Source: Cardiocondyla obscurior
Lineage: Eukaryota; Arthropoda; Insecta; Hymenoptera; Formicidae
Direction: 5' to 3'
Length of the DNA: 64,000 nucleotides
NCBI RefSeq assembly: GCF_019399895.1
Contig: NC_091892.1
Coordinates: forward strand, 1,011,730 to 1,075,729
The position numbers and the translations under genes are program-made. The first letter of the stretch is position 1. Each line of letters opens with the position of its first letter. Positions 10,283 through 21,907 of this stretch are shown here, one piece after another. Under the pieces are notes generated by a model. The model was not told where the DNA came from, searched no databases, and worked only from the letters and a program-made list of their open reading frames with translations.

Positions 10283-13197
10283 TTATTGCTTGAATCTTTT
10301 AACACGATTATTGTCGAACGGCCGAACAGATTTTCGCTTCTTCCCAAATGATCCTTTCATTCGTTGATGTCGCTTCGTTTCCCAATCAATTTGTTTAGCA
10401 CTGGCGCCGTCGTTGCTACTAAAGACATTACTACCACCGTGCTTTCCTTTGGTTTTATTTTGTTCCTCCAACATTTCAGCGAACTTTTCTGCCGATACAA
10501 ATATATTGTTATCAATTCCTTTTTTCTTCTTTTTACTTTTCAGATTTTTTGCATTTAGCTTTTTATTCAAACTCGAAATTAATTCGTCATCGGCATCATC
10601 ATCCTCGGAACCATTGAAGTCCATATCGCTCAGATCTTCATTATCCACGTCTTCAAGATCGCTTAAATTTTGCAAATTATCGTCATCCATAACATCTTCA
10701 TCAAGCATGGCATCTGATGCACTGTCGTCATCGACGATGTCATTATCGTCGTCATCAGATTGATCATCGTCATCTTCATCCTCGTCGTCAGAATCCTCAT
10801 TTCTTGTTTTACCTGTAACAATATAATTATTGTCAAGATATTTCATAACTTCTAATAAGTGTACAATTGAACAAAGAAGACTATTTTATCGATATTTTTT
10901 ACAAAATTAATATATTACGTTTATTTTTTCTAGGTAAAATATCCGCTGCTATGTCTAAATCGTCAAAGTCTTTGGCGCCGCCCATACGATCCAACATATC
11001 GTTAAATTCTTCGCTGTTAACGCTCTCCGAATCTTCGTCGTCGTCGTCTTCTTTTTTTATACGTCTTTTAATCTCGTCTTTTTGTTTTAAATATCGGTAC
11101 AGAAATAACTCGTCTACCGGTATTCGCTCCTCTTTCACATCGAGATACGCTGCGCTATCAACTGGAAGGGATCGTATACCCTTAGGTGTGTATCCAGCGC
11201 GTTGCGCCAAAGGATCGTTCTTTTTTTGCACTTTCTTGTTTTCTAGCTTCTTCGGATTCTTAAAGACATATCGGTCCAAGAATCGAATCAACGTCAAATC
11301 CTCCAAGGGATCGCCTGTGTACTCGATCATTTTCCCTACGAATATAATTAAAAATATTATAACGACAGAAAAAAAAATAGTGAACAATGTTAAATTTTTA
11401 TTACCTTGAATGATTTGATTCGCAAATAAAGCCACACTCGGATGGAAATGTCTAGATAATGCTTCAAGTTCGGTATTTAATCCTCTAACTGCTCCTGCAT
11501 ATAAAGGATTTCGACAAAAAGGATCGTACGATTTTACATCTTGCACTTCGATTTTTATATCCGTTTCTTTCTTTATATTCGTTTCCGCATCAACCGTGAT
11601 ATTCGATAACATAATAGAATTTTCATTTTCTATTACATGAACGTCTTCTGTATCCGATAAGTTATCATTTACTTCGCATACTTCATAATTTTCGACTTTA
11701 ATAGCTTTACTAGATTCGAATATATGTTTTAAATCATGACGACTTCGTAAAATTTTAGAAATAATATATAACATAGCACATGTTACATTCGCAGGAAAAT
11801 AGCACGAAATTTGCAAAATTCTTTTGATAAAAGCACATACGCGTAGTATGCTTTGATCTTTCTGAAGAACTCGATACAACAGATTGAGAAATACCGCGTG
11901 TTTATTTGCTATTCCTATTTGCCGATCGAATAACTTCCTGTAAAAGGCAGAATAAAATCGATTCGCTTGAGACTCGTCTTTGCCTGTTACCTAAAAACAA
12001 ACGTAATTTTTAGTATTAAAAAAAAAAATTAAATATAGTAGCAAAAAGTATTATTTTTTTTTCATTTACTTGATGCAGCAAACTAAGTGCATTGAGAGAA
12101 ACATTAAACGATCCGAGGTGAACAACTTTATAAATTGAGTCGATGTGTTCATTTAATATTTTTGAGTCTACTTTGGCGTAAGGATACGCTCTATTAACAC
12201 CCATTAGAATCGCTGCCATCATCCTGCTGTCCGGCTCTCCTTTCTTCAAGCATGCTTTAAAAAATGCAAAGTACACTTCTACCAATGTACTAGCTACTTC
12301 TTCGTCATTTTTATCCAAGACATATTGTGCTAGCAGACATATAGCGTAATACTGAGCACGCTGGCTGACGTTTTTTCTAAACAACAGCTTCTCGACTTCG
12401 CGTAAGATTACGAGCTTCATGTTAGGATGCTCGTACAATAATTTGTTCATACAAAATATAGCTTTGGATCCAACCTTACTGCTCGGATCGCCAATTTTAT
12501 TTACGAGTAATTCCAGCAACTTATGTTCCTGCTCAGAATTACCTATCAACAGATCGGTCATTGCAGATATAGCCTTTTCACGATTTGTATCTACTGTATC
12601 GGAAGCGACTGTAGATAAATTCAAAACAAAACGCTCGTACTGTTCACGTAACTGGTCCTCAAAATACCAGTGCGACAATAATCTATTTCTAGCAGGGCTT
12701 GTCTTGACAGTAGAATCTGATTCACTTTCTATATTGAGCATGTCCAAATTCTGTTCTTCTAATTTCAATAACTTATAATCAGGATGTAACAGATCGGCTA
12801 GAAACAGTTCTTTTAGCGACGTTATAATCGTGCCACACTGATTATGTTTAGCACCTTTTACTTGGGATATCAAAGATACCAAACGGCTGAGATTATATTT
12901 TGGATTATCTTGCACCAGTACTATACTGGCTGCTACCTTGTCCGAACTAGTGCCTTGTTGCAATGCAGTTTTCAACCATTTTATCTCTGAATCATGCGAT
13001 TTAGATTGTTTTAATTGAAAACCTGCTGTTTCTGCATCCAGATATTTCTTCCCCTCATCCTTTAGATGCAGAACATCGGCTTCAGACTTGGAATGTTTGC
13101 TAGGTCCTGCTGCTTTCGGATATTCCTCGTACCATTTCTGCCTTATGTTACTCGCAGTTTCGCCGTTAACGAATTTATCATTAAATCCGTGCTTCAT
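10283..13197 (-). CDS. CEBPZ: CCAAT/enhancer-binding protein zeta homologue (CBF/Mak21 family, Noc1)
   Basis: Nucleolar large-subunit (60S) assembly factor of the CBF/Mak21/Noc1 family, which works with Noc2 on early pre-60S particles in yeast. Four exons (13197-12070, 11990-11405, 11335-10919, 10812-10283) give 886 residues. Exon 1 carries the ARM-like repeat region (EIKWLKTALQQGTSSDKVAA; RMMAAILMGVNRAYPYA). The conserved block continues across the exon 1/2 join with VTGKDESQANRFYSAFYRKL and RHFHPSVALFANQIIQG, then MIEYTGDPLEDLTLIRFLD across the exon 2/3 join; these match CEBPZ closely. The C-terminus is a long Asp/Glu/Ser-rich stretch followed by a basic tail ending RVKRFKQ. The exon 2/3 join is supported by homology: the unspliced reading would insert a hydrophobic stretch absent from the family. 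Confidence 0.92.
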
Positions 13198-13639
13198 TTT
13201 TTTTTTTAATTCTGAAATAATTTTAAATTAATATTTATATCGAAATTTATAATACAATGTTCTAATATTTATTGTAAAATAACACAATAGAGTTCTCATT
13301 ACTGATTTAAATTATAAAATAACTTGTACATAGATTATATATATACGTACGTTGCTAATATCAAAAACGTTGATAAATTTTTTCTAACGAAAACTTTTTT
13401 ATTTAGATCGTTTACCTAAACGTGTTTAGCTTTGATTTTTGTTTTTCTCCAATCCTAACCAACAATATGCTCTTTAAAAGAGCATGCTAAAACGGAGCAG
13501 ATCAAACTACATTACCAGACTGACGCTGATTGGTTCTTTCGTCATGGTGAGCACGCGGTTCGAGTTCGAAACGAAAATGTCGAGGCCTCTGCGCGTAATC
13601 TTAGCCCGTATCTTGTGTCGAATTCGAGGATTTGACGGT

Positions 13640-13770
13640 CGGGAGTGTCGTGGACTATCTCGACAGTGTCCAGTGCGCGGAAGGATAACTCGACCCGTCC
13701 CATTTGAGAGGAGGGACAGGCCCGGGGGGCATCGTGCATCGGCGGAGCAACTTATAGGTAAGCATACATT
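13640..13770 (+). repeat. Exon-like repeated segment, copy A (ends in a splice donor)
   Basis: A segment ending GCATCGGCGGAGCAACTTATAG|GTAAGCAT (donor at 13758) is similar, by eye about 70-75% over the last 75-100 bases, to 42690-42810, which ends in a donor at the same alignment position. The shared portion includes TGAGAGGAGG near 13704 and GGCATC.TGCATC.GCGGAGCAACT. The flanks beyond the donor also share an ACATTTTTT-like tract. Nature unknown: it could be a non-coding first exon or part of an unrecognised repeat. Confidence 0.4.
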
Positions 13771-14094
13771 TTTTTAAATTAAATCTTTATAAAAAAAAAT
13801 TTTTTTATCTTTTTTTTTATTAATCTTATTAATTTATTAATGTTCCTAATTATGACGCGCACAAATTGAGTGGGAAAAACTTTTTAGAAAAACAAATAGC
13901 ATACGCGAAGCGTGCACATGGTTTGTTCTAGTAAACTAAAAAAATGTATCGGGCAGTATTGTTACATAAAGAGCCTTTCAAAATATTAATTTTATTGAGA
14001 TAAATAAGTTTTCCAAATAAATTGTTAGAAATGACCGATATTCGTCTATGACTTCGTACCAGTGGTGGTAATAACACGTACAATGTGAACTAAA

Positions 14095-14263
14095 AAACAG
14101 ATTTTTACTACGGCGACGGTGGCTAGAGTACGTGATCTTAGGGTGTGCGTCGTATCTCACATGTACCACATGTATATACCGCGCCGGCCGGTTTGCCGAT
14201 GACCGATTTCTCCCAGTTCTCTCATCCTTTCCCTCTGTCGCCTAGAGTTACGTACGCTTATAA
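14095..14263. mobile_element. Inverted-repeat element, copy 2 (degenerate)
   Basis: The core (CCGCGCCGGCCGGTTTGCCGA near 14179-14199) and the right inner arm (CGCCTAGAGTTACGTACGCT) match copies 1 and 3. The left arm is diverged but recognisable (GGCGACGGTGGCTAGAGTACGT). The right arm stops after about 20 bases of the inverted repeat, so this copy is older or truncated. Confidence 0.65.
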
Positions 14264-15165
14264 ATCGAATACAGAAGTTCTTGATATAAAAACATATAAA
14301 ATAAAACAATAAAAAAATTATTTAACATAATTATGAATACTATATATATTCCATTTCAATGCTTTTAAATTTATTGGAAAATATATATAATTGTTCGCAA
14401 GTAGTTAATGTAGCAATAGTTCGCATGTCATTAAAGCGATATATACAGTTTCGTTTATGCGCATTTTCCAGTTGTAATCGGAATTTTCGATAACCATATT
14501 ATCTACCAGAGTTGATATTATACGTAAAAGTATAGATATATACTCTTGCATCACAGATTTTTATTTTATTTTATTACGTGAAACATTGGGCTTTTTATTA
14601 ATTCGGATTAAGTCATTCAGAAAGCGATTAAATTGTTTTAATGAGCTCAAACTTAATTGGGAGCTCGTTTGAACATATAATTTACGATAAAAACTTATTT
14701 TAATATTATTAAATCACTCTCATCCGATTAATAACCCAGTTTCATTGGAAACGTTGATAAATAATAATTACAGCTAAATGTGTAGAATACGAAAATAATC
14801 AGTCAGAAGTCGAAGTTAAATCGGAATTAAAGATAAATAAAATTTATCTTCGCTTAATTAAACAATATAAAAAAAAGATGTATTAAATGACACAAATAAT
14901 TCAACAAAAATTATTAGTGACTAGATTTAAAAAATTTTATCAATAAAAACAGCTTAATTGAAACATTGAAAAATTACTCACAAATTAATATTATGTCTAT
15001 AAATCCCTGAATTTTACATTATAATACAAGCAAATGTAACTTGTTCTATACCAAATGTATTAATTTTTTAGCTTAAATTTTAATAAACTGCAATTCTGCA
15101 ATATGCAAATTTATATATAAATCTTACATATTTCTTATACTTTTTAAGACTTTTGTTTAAAAAAT

Positions 15166-16832
15166 TTAGTTATCTAATCCTCGGTGCCTTCTTTTCATTC
15201 TTGCATACGGCCCAATTTCAGGATCCATTACAAAATCGTACAAGACAGAAACCCACGAATTGTGCTGTGGCAAATCATCATAAAATTCTGCAGCTATACG
15301 TTTTACCTGCATAATATAATAAAATTAATAAATAAATTATGTATATACATAATAATCGAATCAACATAACAATTTTTAACATACTTCTGGTAATCTAGAA
15401 CCAGGCACAGCAGGAAAATCGTGGTGTTCATTATGATATCCAACGTTGAAAGTAATGAAATTTAAAGGACCATAATAACTGTACGTTTCAAAACCTTTTC
15501 TATACATATAATGCTCCGATATAAAATGTCCTGCGACAGGATGCAATCCCATTGCCATAAGAGAGCCAATAAGTAAATAAAACAATACTTTACCACCTAA
15601 AAAATATTTTTATTAATTTTTCTCGATACCAAATTAAAAATTTTTCATAAAAATTAATTTTTTTATTAATTTTAAAACTTACCAAAAAAGTACCATACGC
15701 AGCTATCAAATATCACTTGTATAACTAAATTTATGTATTCTAGAGATGTTGGTATTTTTGGATACGTTACAAGAGGGCGAAATGCGTAAAAAAATGGTTG
15801 TAGTAATACCCAACAAAATTTACCAAAGGTTGTACAAAATAGTTTAGCCTCTAATAATGTTGGTAAATCCGTATCTAATACTTCATCTCCCTGGTACTGA
15901 AAACATAATATATTTTACATTAATTAAAAATACATTAAGTTGCTAGATAACAAAAATCAATTCTTAATATTTCTTTTACACGATGGTGTTCGAGATGATA
16001 TTTTTTAAAACTGATTGATATCGGTATTCCTATTGGCAAGTTTGCAAAAAAACCAAACAATCGATTAGCCATAGGCCTAGCATGTCCAAAGGCAAGATTA
16101 TGAGATATTTCATGTATCGCTAAAAAGAAAAAAAAATCACATACATTAGCATAAATAAACAATAATTCATTAATTGCTGTTTTACTGCATTGGAGAATAA
16201 AATGTATACATACCAAGCATAAGAGAATGATTTATAACACCCCCAAAGCAATAAGCTAATAATAAGAGTTTTGGATAACTCAAATCTTTGACAATAAAGA
16301 ATGATAAAAACTGCATTAATACCATTCCAGTGACAACCCATTTAAAATTTGGATCATATCCAAATAACTTTTTAATTTGTGGATATTTCTCTGAAATAAA
16401 TAAATTACTTAATAAGATACAATTTAATATTACCAATTATATATCACTATACATTTTTTTAAGTAGTAATTGACCGTTTGGAAAAAATTAATTAAGAAGA
16501 AAAATAATTTTTCTGGAATAAAATAAAAAATACTGGAAATAAATTAACTGGTAATAAGATAGCAATATAATGGTAATACAGCAATAAAATGTACTGTACT
16601 GCCGAAAACTTTTGGCATAGGCGTGGTTACTTATTCAGTTCTTAATTATCTTTAAGTATTGCGTCTCACAAGAGTGTCATCCAAATATTTATACCGTAGG
16701 CTATCGTGAAATATCAATCATACAACTTGTTCTACCCGCGGCTGTCATACCCAGAATTATTTTACGTCGCGAAGCATGCGGCTCCTCCGTGTAAACCCAT
16801 TCGAAGTCCGTCCTCGAGACCCGCTGGCCCAT
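15166..16832 (-). CDS. DEGS1: Sphingolipid delta-4 desaturase (dihydroceramide desaturase)
   Basis: Endoplasmic-reticulum membrane enzyme that introduces the 4,5-trans double bond into dihydroceramide to make ceramide; the Drosophila orthologue is infertile crescent (ifc). Six exons, 16832-16751, 16390-16214, 16119-15980, 15896-15683, 15596-15385 and 15306-15166, give 321 residues, the normal family length. The N-terminus MGQRVSRTDFEWVYTEEPHA is diagnostic. The three His boxes of membrane desaturases are present: HEISHN (split by an intron just upstream), HLEHHR and HNEHHDFP. Several hydrophobic segments surround them. Introns 1 and 3 disrupt short conserved stretches that join perfectly when spliced. 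The gene is divergent from BUD31, sharing a 664-bp upstream region. Confidence 0.95.
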
Positions 16833-17496
16833 CGCGTACGCTCTCGACTCGTTCGGTAGGAAGATGAAATGGATCCCGGCAACGGCTAAAACTGAAATAA
16901 CATCGTCAACGACGATCGGAACAGATCAGAACGATTAGAACAAGAAGTAAACGCCCATTGCGTAGATACACTTGAACTTACAATGTCGTCACATTACTTG
17001 ATATCGCCGGATTCGCCGGGCTAATGCGCCTTCTTTTTTTTCCTACGCTTGTTATACCACGTTATACTGCGTTATACAGAGTATCTCGATATCACCGGCC
17101 ACGTTCCATAGTAAATCACGCGACCTGTGTCGCATATAAACGATAGAGGCCGCTGCTCCCTCGAAATCGTGAATTACAAAACAGTTACGAAACCGAATAT
17201 CGCCAAATAATTTTGTAATCACAGCCTCCGTGCAGTTTTATACTTTCGTTTGCCGATTTATAAAATCCGTTCACTATAAAGTGAATTTTTTTTGCATTTT
17301 CTTTGTAGCCGTTTGATTACACATGCATTTTATTTTAAGTGCAAAAGGTGTAAGGTAGCGTAGCTACGAAAATGTAAGGTATACGAGAAACAGACTGAAA
17401 ACTGCTGAAAACAGATGAGTCGTTGATTAGTCTATCGTTCTCGTTTGATAAAACACTTTTCGAAGTATCGTGATATTTAATCAACTAAAATAAATT
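16833..17496. promoter_or_regulatory. Probable shared (bidirectional) upstream region of DEGS1 and BUD31
   Basis: The two start codons are 664 bp apart and face away from each other. The segment is richer in GC and CpG than the surrounding introns and has no coding region. No clear TATA box is placed for either gene, consistent with housekeeping promoters. The regulatory role is inference from position. Confidence 0.45.
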
Positions 17497-18086
17497 ATGC
17501 CGAAAGTACGACGAAGCAAGAAACCGCCGCCAGACGGTTGGGAGTTGATCGAGCCGACTCTGGAAGAATTGGAGCAAAAGATGCGTGAAGGTGAGTACTG
17601 TGAGGTTATATTAACTGTTTCGATTTAATAAAGGATATTTAAAAATTTGTTTGCTTGCTGCAGCCGAAACAGAGCCTCACGAAGGCAAAAGGAAGCAAGA
17701 ATCTTTATGGCCTATATTTAAAATTCATCATCAGAAATCTAGATATATTTACGACTTGTTCTACAGGAGAAAGGCAATCAGTCGCGGTGAGTACGATGTA
17801 CAATTTTAAAAAAAACGTCCGATAGATTTCAAATATTACATCTAGCTTCATTAAGGCTCTTGTTTTAGAATTGTACGATTATTGCTTGAACGAAAACATT
17901 GCCGACAAAAATCTGATCGCCAAGTGGAAGAAGGTTGGCTACGAAAATTTGTGTTGTTTACGTTGTATTCAAACGCGGGACACAAATTTCGGCACGAATT
18001 GCATTTGCAGAGTGCCGAAGGGTAAGCTCGAGGAAGGCCGGATAGTGGAGTGTATACATTGCGGTTGTCGAGGATGCTCGGGTTGA
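17497..18086 (+). CDS. BUD31: BUD31 / G10 splicing factor
   Basis: Small, extremely conserved spliceosome protein (yeast Bud31, human G10), part of the Prp19/NTC-related set in activated spliceosomes. Three exons (17497-17590, 17664-17786, 17869-18086) give 144 residues, the usual length. The sequence starts MPKVRRSKKPPPDGWELIEP and ends in the Cys-rich zinc-binding module: CCLRCIQTRDTNFGTNCICR, then VECIHCGCRGCSG. It is near identical to animal orthologues throughout. An ATTAAA at 18137-18142 may serve as polyadenylation signal. The 3' end faces CRLF3, only 80 bp between stop codons. Confidence 0.97.
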
Positions 18087-18119
18087 GTGCAGCAATTTCC
18101 TGTACAAGGCACTTTATCT

Positions 18120-18125
18120 TTTATT
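18120..18125 (-). terminator. AATAAA polyadenylation signal for CRLF3
   Basis: AATAAA on the minus strand 42 bases past the CRLF3 stop codon. Cleavage 10-30 bases further would fall at about 18090-18110, within the BUD31 3' UTR, so the convergent transcripts should overlap at their 3' ends. Confidence 0.45.
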
Positions 18126-18166
18126 ACGGCAAGATTATTAAAGTAATTTGCGCACGTCTCACATTT

Positions 18167-20126
18167 TTACTCGATCATTAGAAGCCACTTTTTAGGCTCT
18201 GTAAATCGGGCAGCAAAGTATAGCGGCGTTTGCACTCGCCAGTCATATGTTACACATTTGTTTTCAGACTCTATATTCACTCGCAACACATGAGCACTTT
18301 TACGGAAGGCAGAAATCATAATGACCACTCCGACGCGCATACTCGGCAGGCGCATAAATTTCTCTTCGCCGTCCATGAAGATTTTACCTTTTGGAGTAAT
18401 CATCAGTGCCGCTGCTCTTTTTAAAGTGTCATGACTACCTTGTGGATTATAAACTAATGCAATACCTTCATCATCTCTTCCCTCTTGTGAAACTTCTAAA
18501 AACTATATGATAAATTAAAACTTAGACGAAAAGTGTAGATAAAAATAATATCGCATATAATTACCTTGAATTCAATTATGTGATTTGCATCAAATTGAGG
18601 ACCTTGCGAAAATAATGTACTTATAATATTCGTAATTTTTCCAACAGTTTTTTTATTATTAGTGATTGCATAATTTTTATTATCCAGTTCCCAGTCTGTA
18701 ATTATTGTAAATAATTTTTTATGACCATTGCATTAATATTTTACACAAAATTTAAAACATTTCTGAAGCTTTTAAAGTTTCTTTTTAATCCAAAAATTAT
18801 TATTATTAAGATATCGAATTTAGAAAAATTTTATTCCTAATATAATGTCTGCTTTTTCCATACATACTATAAGGCGGTATAGAAGTTTTTGCGACGTGGT
18901 GTATGCTCTTTGCGACACCGTTGTCCGCTTGTATTCTAATTCTGAGTGTAACTGGCCGATCAACAGGTATATTTCTGATAAAACAAGAAGTTTCTGGTCC
19001 TATGTACACAGTCTTAAATTTGCTCGACGCCAAGTCGAGTATCTCCCCGTTAGCTTTCTCTACGACAAATGTCTGTTCTTCGGCAAAGTACTCCGGATTA
19101 GTAACGTGCCATTTAACAAATAATCCAGCGGGTCTCTCCTCAATGTTCATTATTTGAACAGGTTCTATACGAGATATGTAACCGAGTTTCGATATCTGTT
19201 CCACGATCTCTTCCTTACACGAGTTCGACGGACGATTAAAATTTATATTTGGAAGCTCTTCGGAATACGGTACAGCCGGAATTCTTAAAAATAATTTATA
19301 ATGTTTAATTTCTAAGATAATCTTTTTAATTTTTATACTATAATTACGAAGCTCTCTCACCTGCCTATATCATTACTTGCGGAAATAATTTTTCCAAGTT
19401 TAATCGCGTTGTGCTGTTGCGGATGCTGTAGAACATTTTCGCTCATCGATATAATGTTCTGCGCATTTTCGATCTGTGCCTCTACCTCTTTTCTACAGGC
19501 CCTTAACGGTATTAAACTCTCGTGTTTATGAATTTCTGCCTCTAGTATCAGATGTTCGCGTCTCTTATTGATTTCGTAGCATACATCATCTAACACAGAT
19601 TGAAACGTCTCGTCTAGATCTTTTAACGTACGCATCATACTATTTTCTATCTGACAAAACAATTTTCTCGTGTTAATGTAATTGCTAAGTATAAATATAA
19701 GTAGAAATTTTAATTTACCTGCTGATCAGCATTATCGAGATCTTTCAATTGACAATTTAGTTTCTCTATATATTCCTGTGTAGATTCTATAATGCTTTTA
19801 ATATCGCCTTCCACATTTTGCAATGTTTCTTCTTTTTGTGCAAAAGTATTTTCTCTGTTAGGATACGATGCATCTGTGCCACAATTTTTATCCGCACTTT
19901 GCTCATATTGATTTAATTTCTTTAAAGCGTAGATTAAACGCATTAAAAGCTCTTCCCTCTTCGTTTTTTCATTATCGGGTATCACAGATCTTTTACTAAC
20001 AATATTTGGCGTTAATGATTTGATATTTATGTATTTCTGTAATAGTTCGTCATAATTGTTAATTTGCTCCAGCTCCAGTTTGTCGGTCAGTTTCTGTTTG
20101 GTCAGTGCTTCTAAAATTTGTTCCAT
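18167..20126 (-). CDS. CRLF3: Cytokine receptor-like factor 3 (CRLF3)
   Basis: Orthologue of CRLF3, an unusual receptor-like protein with a coiled-coil N-terminus, one fibronectin-III domain and a C-terminal SPRY-like domain. In beetles and locusts it has been linked to erythropoietin-type neuroprotective signalling. Five exons (20126-19719, 19650-19361, 19283-18868, 18695-18565, 18502-18167) give 526 residues; the human protein is about 442, so the N-terminus is longer. Residues up to about 230 are predicted coiled coil; VQIMNIEERPAGLFVKWHV marks the FNIII start; VYIGPETSCFIRNIPVDRPV continues it. The C-terminus has KGKIFMDGEEKFMRLPSM and VTYDWRVQTPLYFAARF, matching human. A strong acceptor (polypyrimidine then CAG) ends two bases before the ATG, so a further upstream exon exists and the true start may differ. 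Confidence 0.88.
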
Positions 20127-20219
20127 ATCTGAAAAGAAAAAAAAATGATTTGAGTTAATATAAATAATTATTGACGATATTAAAATGTTTTCAAATTACT
20201 ACGCGTTAAATTTTTCGTA

Positions 20220-21907
20220 TTACAGATATTGTTTAATTAAATGATGCCAGGAATATTTTGCATAGCAATCAGTAGGGTCAGCTTGAATTTCTTTATCAGC
20301 AAATGTTTGTGTTTGCTGATTGCTTAATATCAAGCATTTCTTCAATCTTTCTTCCGACGATCTCGTAAAACCGTATAATTTAACACGATTTGCTTTATTA
20401 TTGCTGATTTCAGTTTCGTTTCGGTTATAATTCTTACTCGGTGTTAGCAATATACCGTTCCAATAATCTGGATCGTTATAATCGTTTAAAGAAGCTTGTG
20501 TACTAGTTCCTATAATTTGCCAGGAATATTTAACGCGCATTTTGTACGCAGATTTATTATCGCCTACATTATTTAACAAGTTTTGCAATAAGGTATGTGA
20601 TGTCTGCGTGCCTATCCCAATAACTTGCCAAGAATATTTTATTTTACAGCGATAAGGGTTTTCGCCATTCTTTTCAGCTATTTTCATTTCACGTGGATTG
20701 TCGAGGCCTTTCCTTTGAGAAGGAGGCACCCAATTGTCTGTTTCCCATGAATATTTGACGTTACTCTTGGTCTTATCTTTATCCCTTGTAAGACTTTTCA
20801 TTGCACTTTGTTGATTCGCAAAATTATTATCGTGGTTTTCGGTCGAGTGAAAGTTATAGGTAGAAGACAAATCAGTGTTAATAGATTTCAAATGGGATTG
20901 TGCGAGTTGTGAGATATTATTTCCTGATGTAATATCATTTTCATAATGTAAAACATTAATTTCATATTCGCTGTTACTGGGATATAAATGGTTTGACGTT
21001 ATATCAGACCGCGGCCTTTCCCTGTTTACGATATTTACAAACGTTTTCATCTTTTCAATTTTGAAGCTTGACAGTGATGAGGCTGACGCCGTGGAAGCAG
21101 TGCTTATCATGTCGTAGAATGATTGACTTGGTGACAAATCTGGTTTATTCGCGACACTACTAACAAGTGTTTCTATCTTCGGCAAAGGCGGAGATATGTT
21201 CTCATGTTTTGTTTGGCTTTCCTTCATTTGTGGCAGATTGCACTTCCTTGATAACTTTATAGATCTTGAACTTATTTTGCGCAAATCTTTGTTATCTGTC
21301 ACCAGCCCAGATTGCACAAGCACTGTGTTGAGAAAACGTACTCTATTATTTTTCTCCTTAAGAGATAATTCCTTCGATGTACGCATATTCTGCGACGTGC
21401 TGGTTTTTTCAATGTTCGGAGAAGTATTCTCCAAAATCGTATACTTCGTACTTTGATTTTTGGCTTTCCAGCGGTCGTTTCTTTTTACCTACGGTTTCAA
21501 ACTTTAAATGTGGAAAAGAATATTTTAAACAATTTTTTTTTAATTAAAACATTTTTTTTTTATTAAAAAAAGACATATTTTTTTAAATATCTAATTAAAA
21601 AAAAAAAAAAGTAAAGTAATAATTTAGAATAGAAAATTTGATTGACCTCTAATGAATTTTCCAAGGGATTATGTAATTTACGCAAGGGTGCCTCTGAGAA
21701 TAATGCAGGATTGCCTTTACAGTTTTGTGTTCTAAAAATTCGATGCCTGTTTTTTAAGAAGGGAATGTCGCAGCTTTGCTTAAATAGTATAGGTTTCATA
21801 ACAGGAATCATTACATTCTTGGTGTGCAATATTACATCTGGCATTCTCCTCTTCTGCGAATTAATATTTTTAAAGCATCTGCCTTTTATCGGAATTGAGT
21901 CTCCCAT
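20220..21907 (-). CDS. Uncharacterised protein with four KYSW motifs
   Basis: Not recognised. Two coding exons, 21907-21647 and 21488-20220, give 509 residues. The first ATG in frame begins MGDSIPIKGRCFKN. Exon 1 has many basic residues; exon 2 is Ser/Asn/Lys-rich and probably largely disordered. Four evenly styled motifs K-Y-S-W occur in the C-terminal third (genomic 20756-20745, 20639-20628, 20531-20520, 20258-20247). Two are followed by GIGTQTS and GTSTQAS; a further QQTQTF lies before the last motif. TQT is the core of dynein light chain LC8 binding sites, which is suggestive only. The exon 1 donor (GAG|GTCAAT) is weak. The stop codon lies 93 bp from the CRLF3 start on the same strand. 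No homology-based function can be given. Confidence 0.6.

Larger units (their letters stand above)
13198..15165. other. Intergenic region between CEBPZ and DEGS1
   Basis: Mostly AT-rich. It contains a GC-rich exon-like segment on the plus strand that ends at a splice donor at 13757 (listed separately) and a degenerate copy of the inverted-repeat element at about 14095-14263. The remainder (14270-15165) shows nothing I can name. Confidence 0.4.

Noticed and set aside
20126..20260. Fusion of the KYSW protein to CRLF3 by splicing the 90-base gap
   Set aside because: Joining at the visible GTAATA donor puts CRLF3 out of frame and meets a stop within about 25 codons, so a fused protein is not supported.
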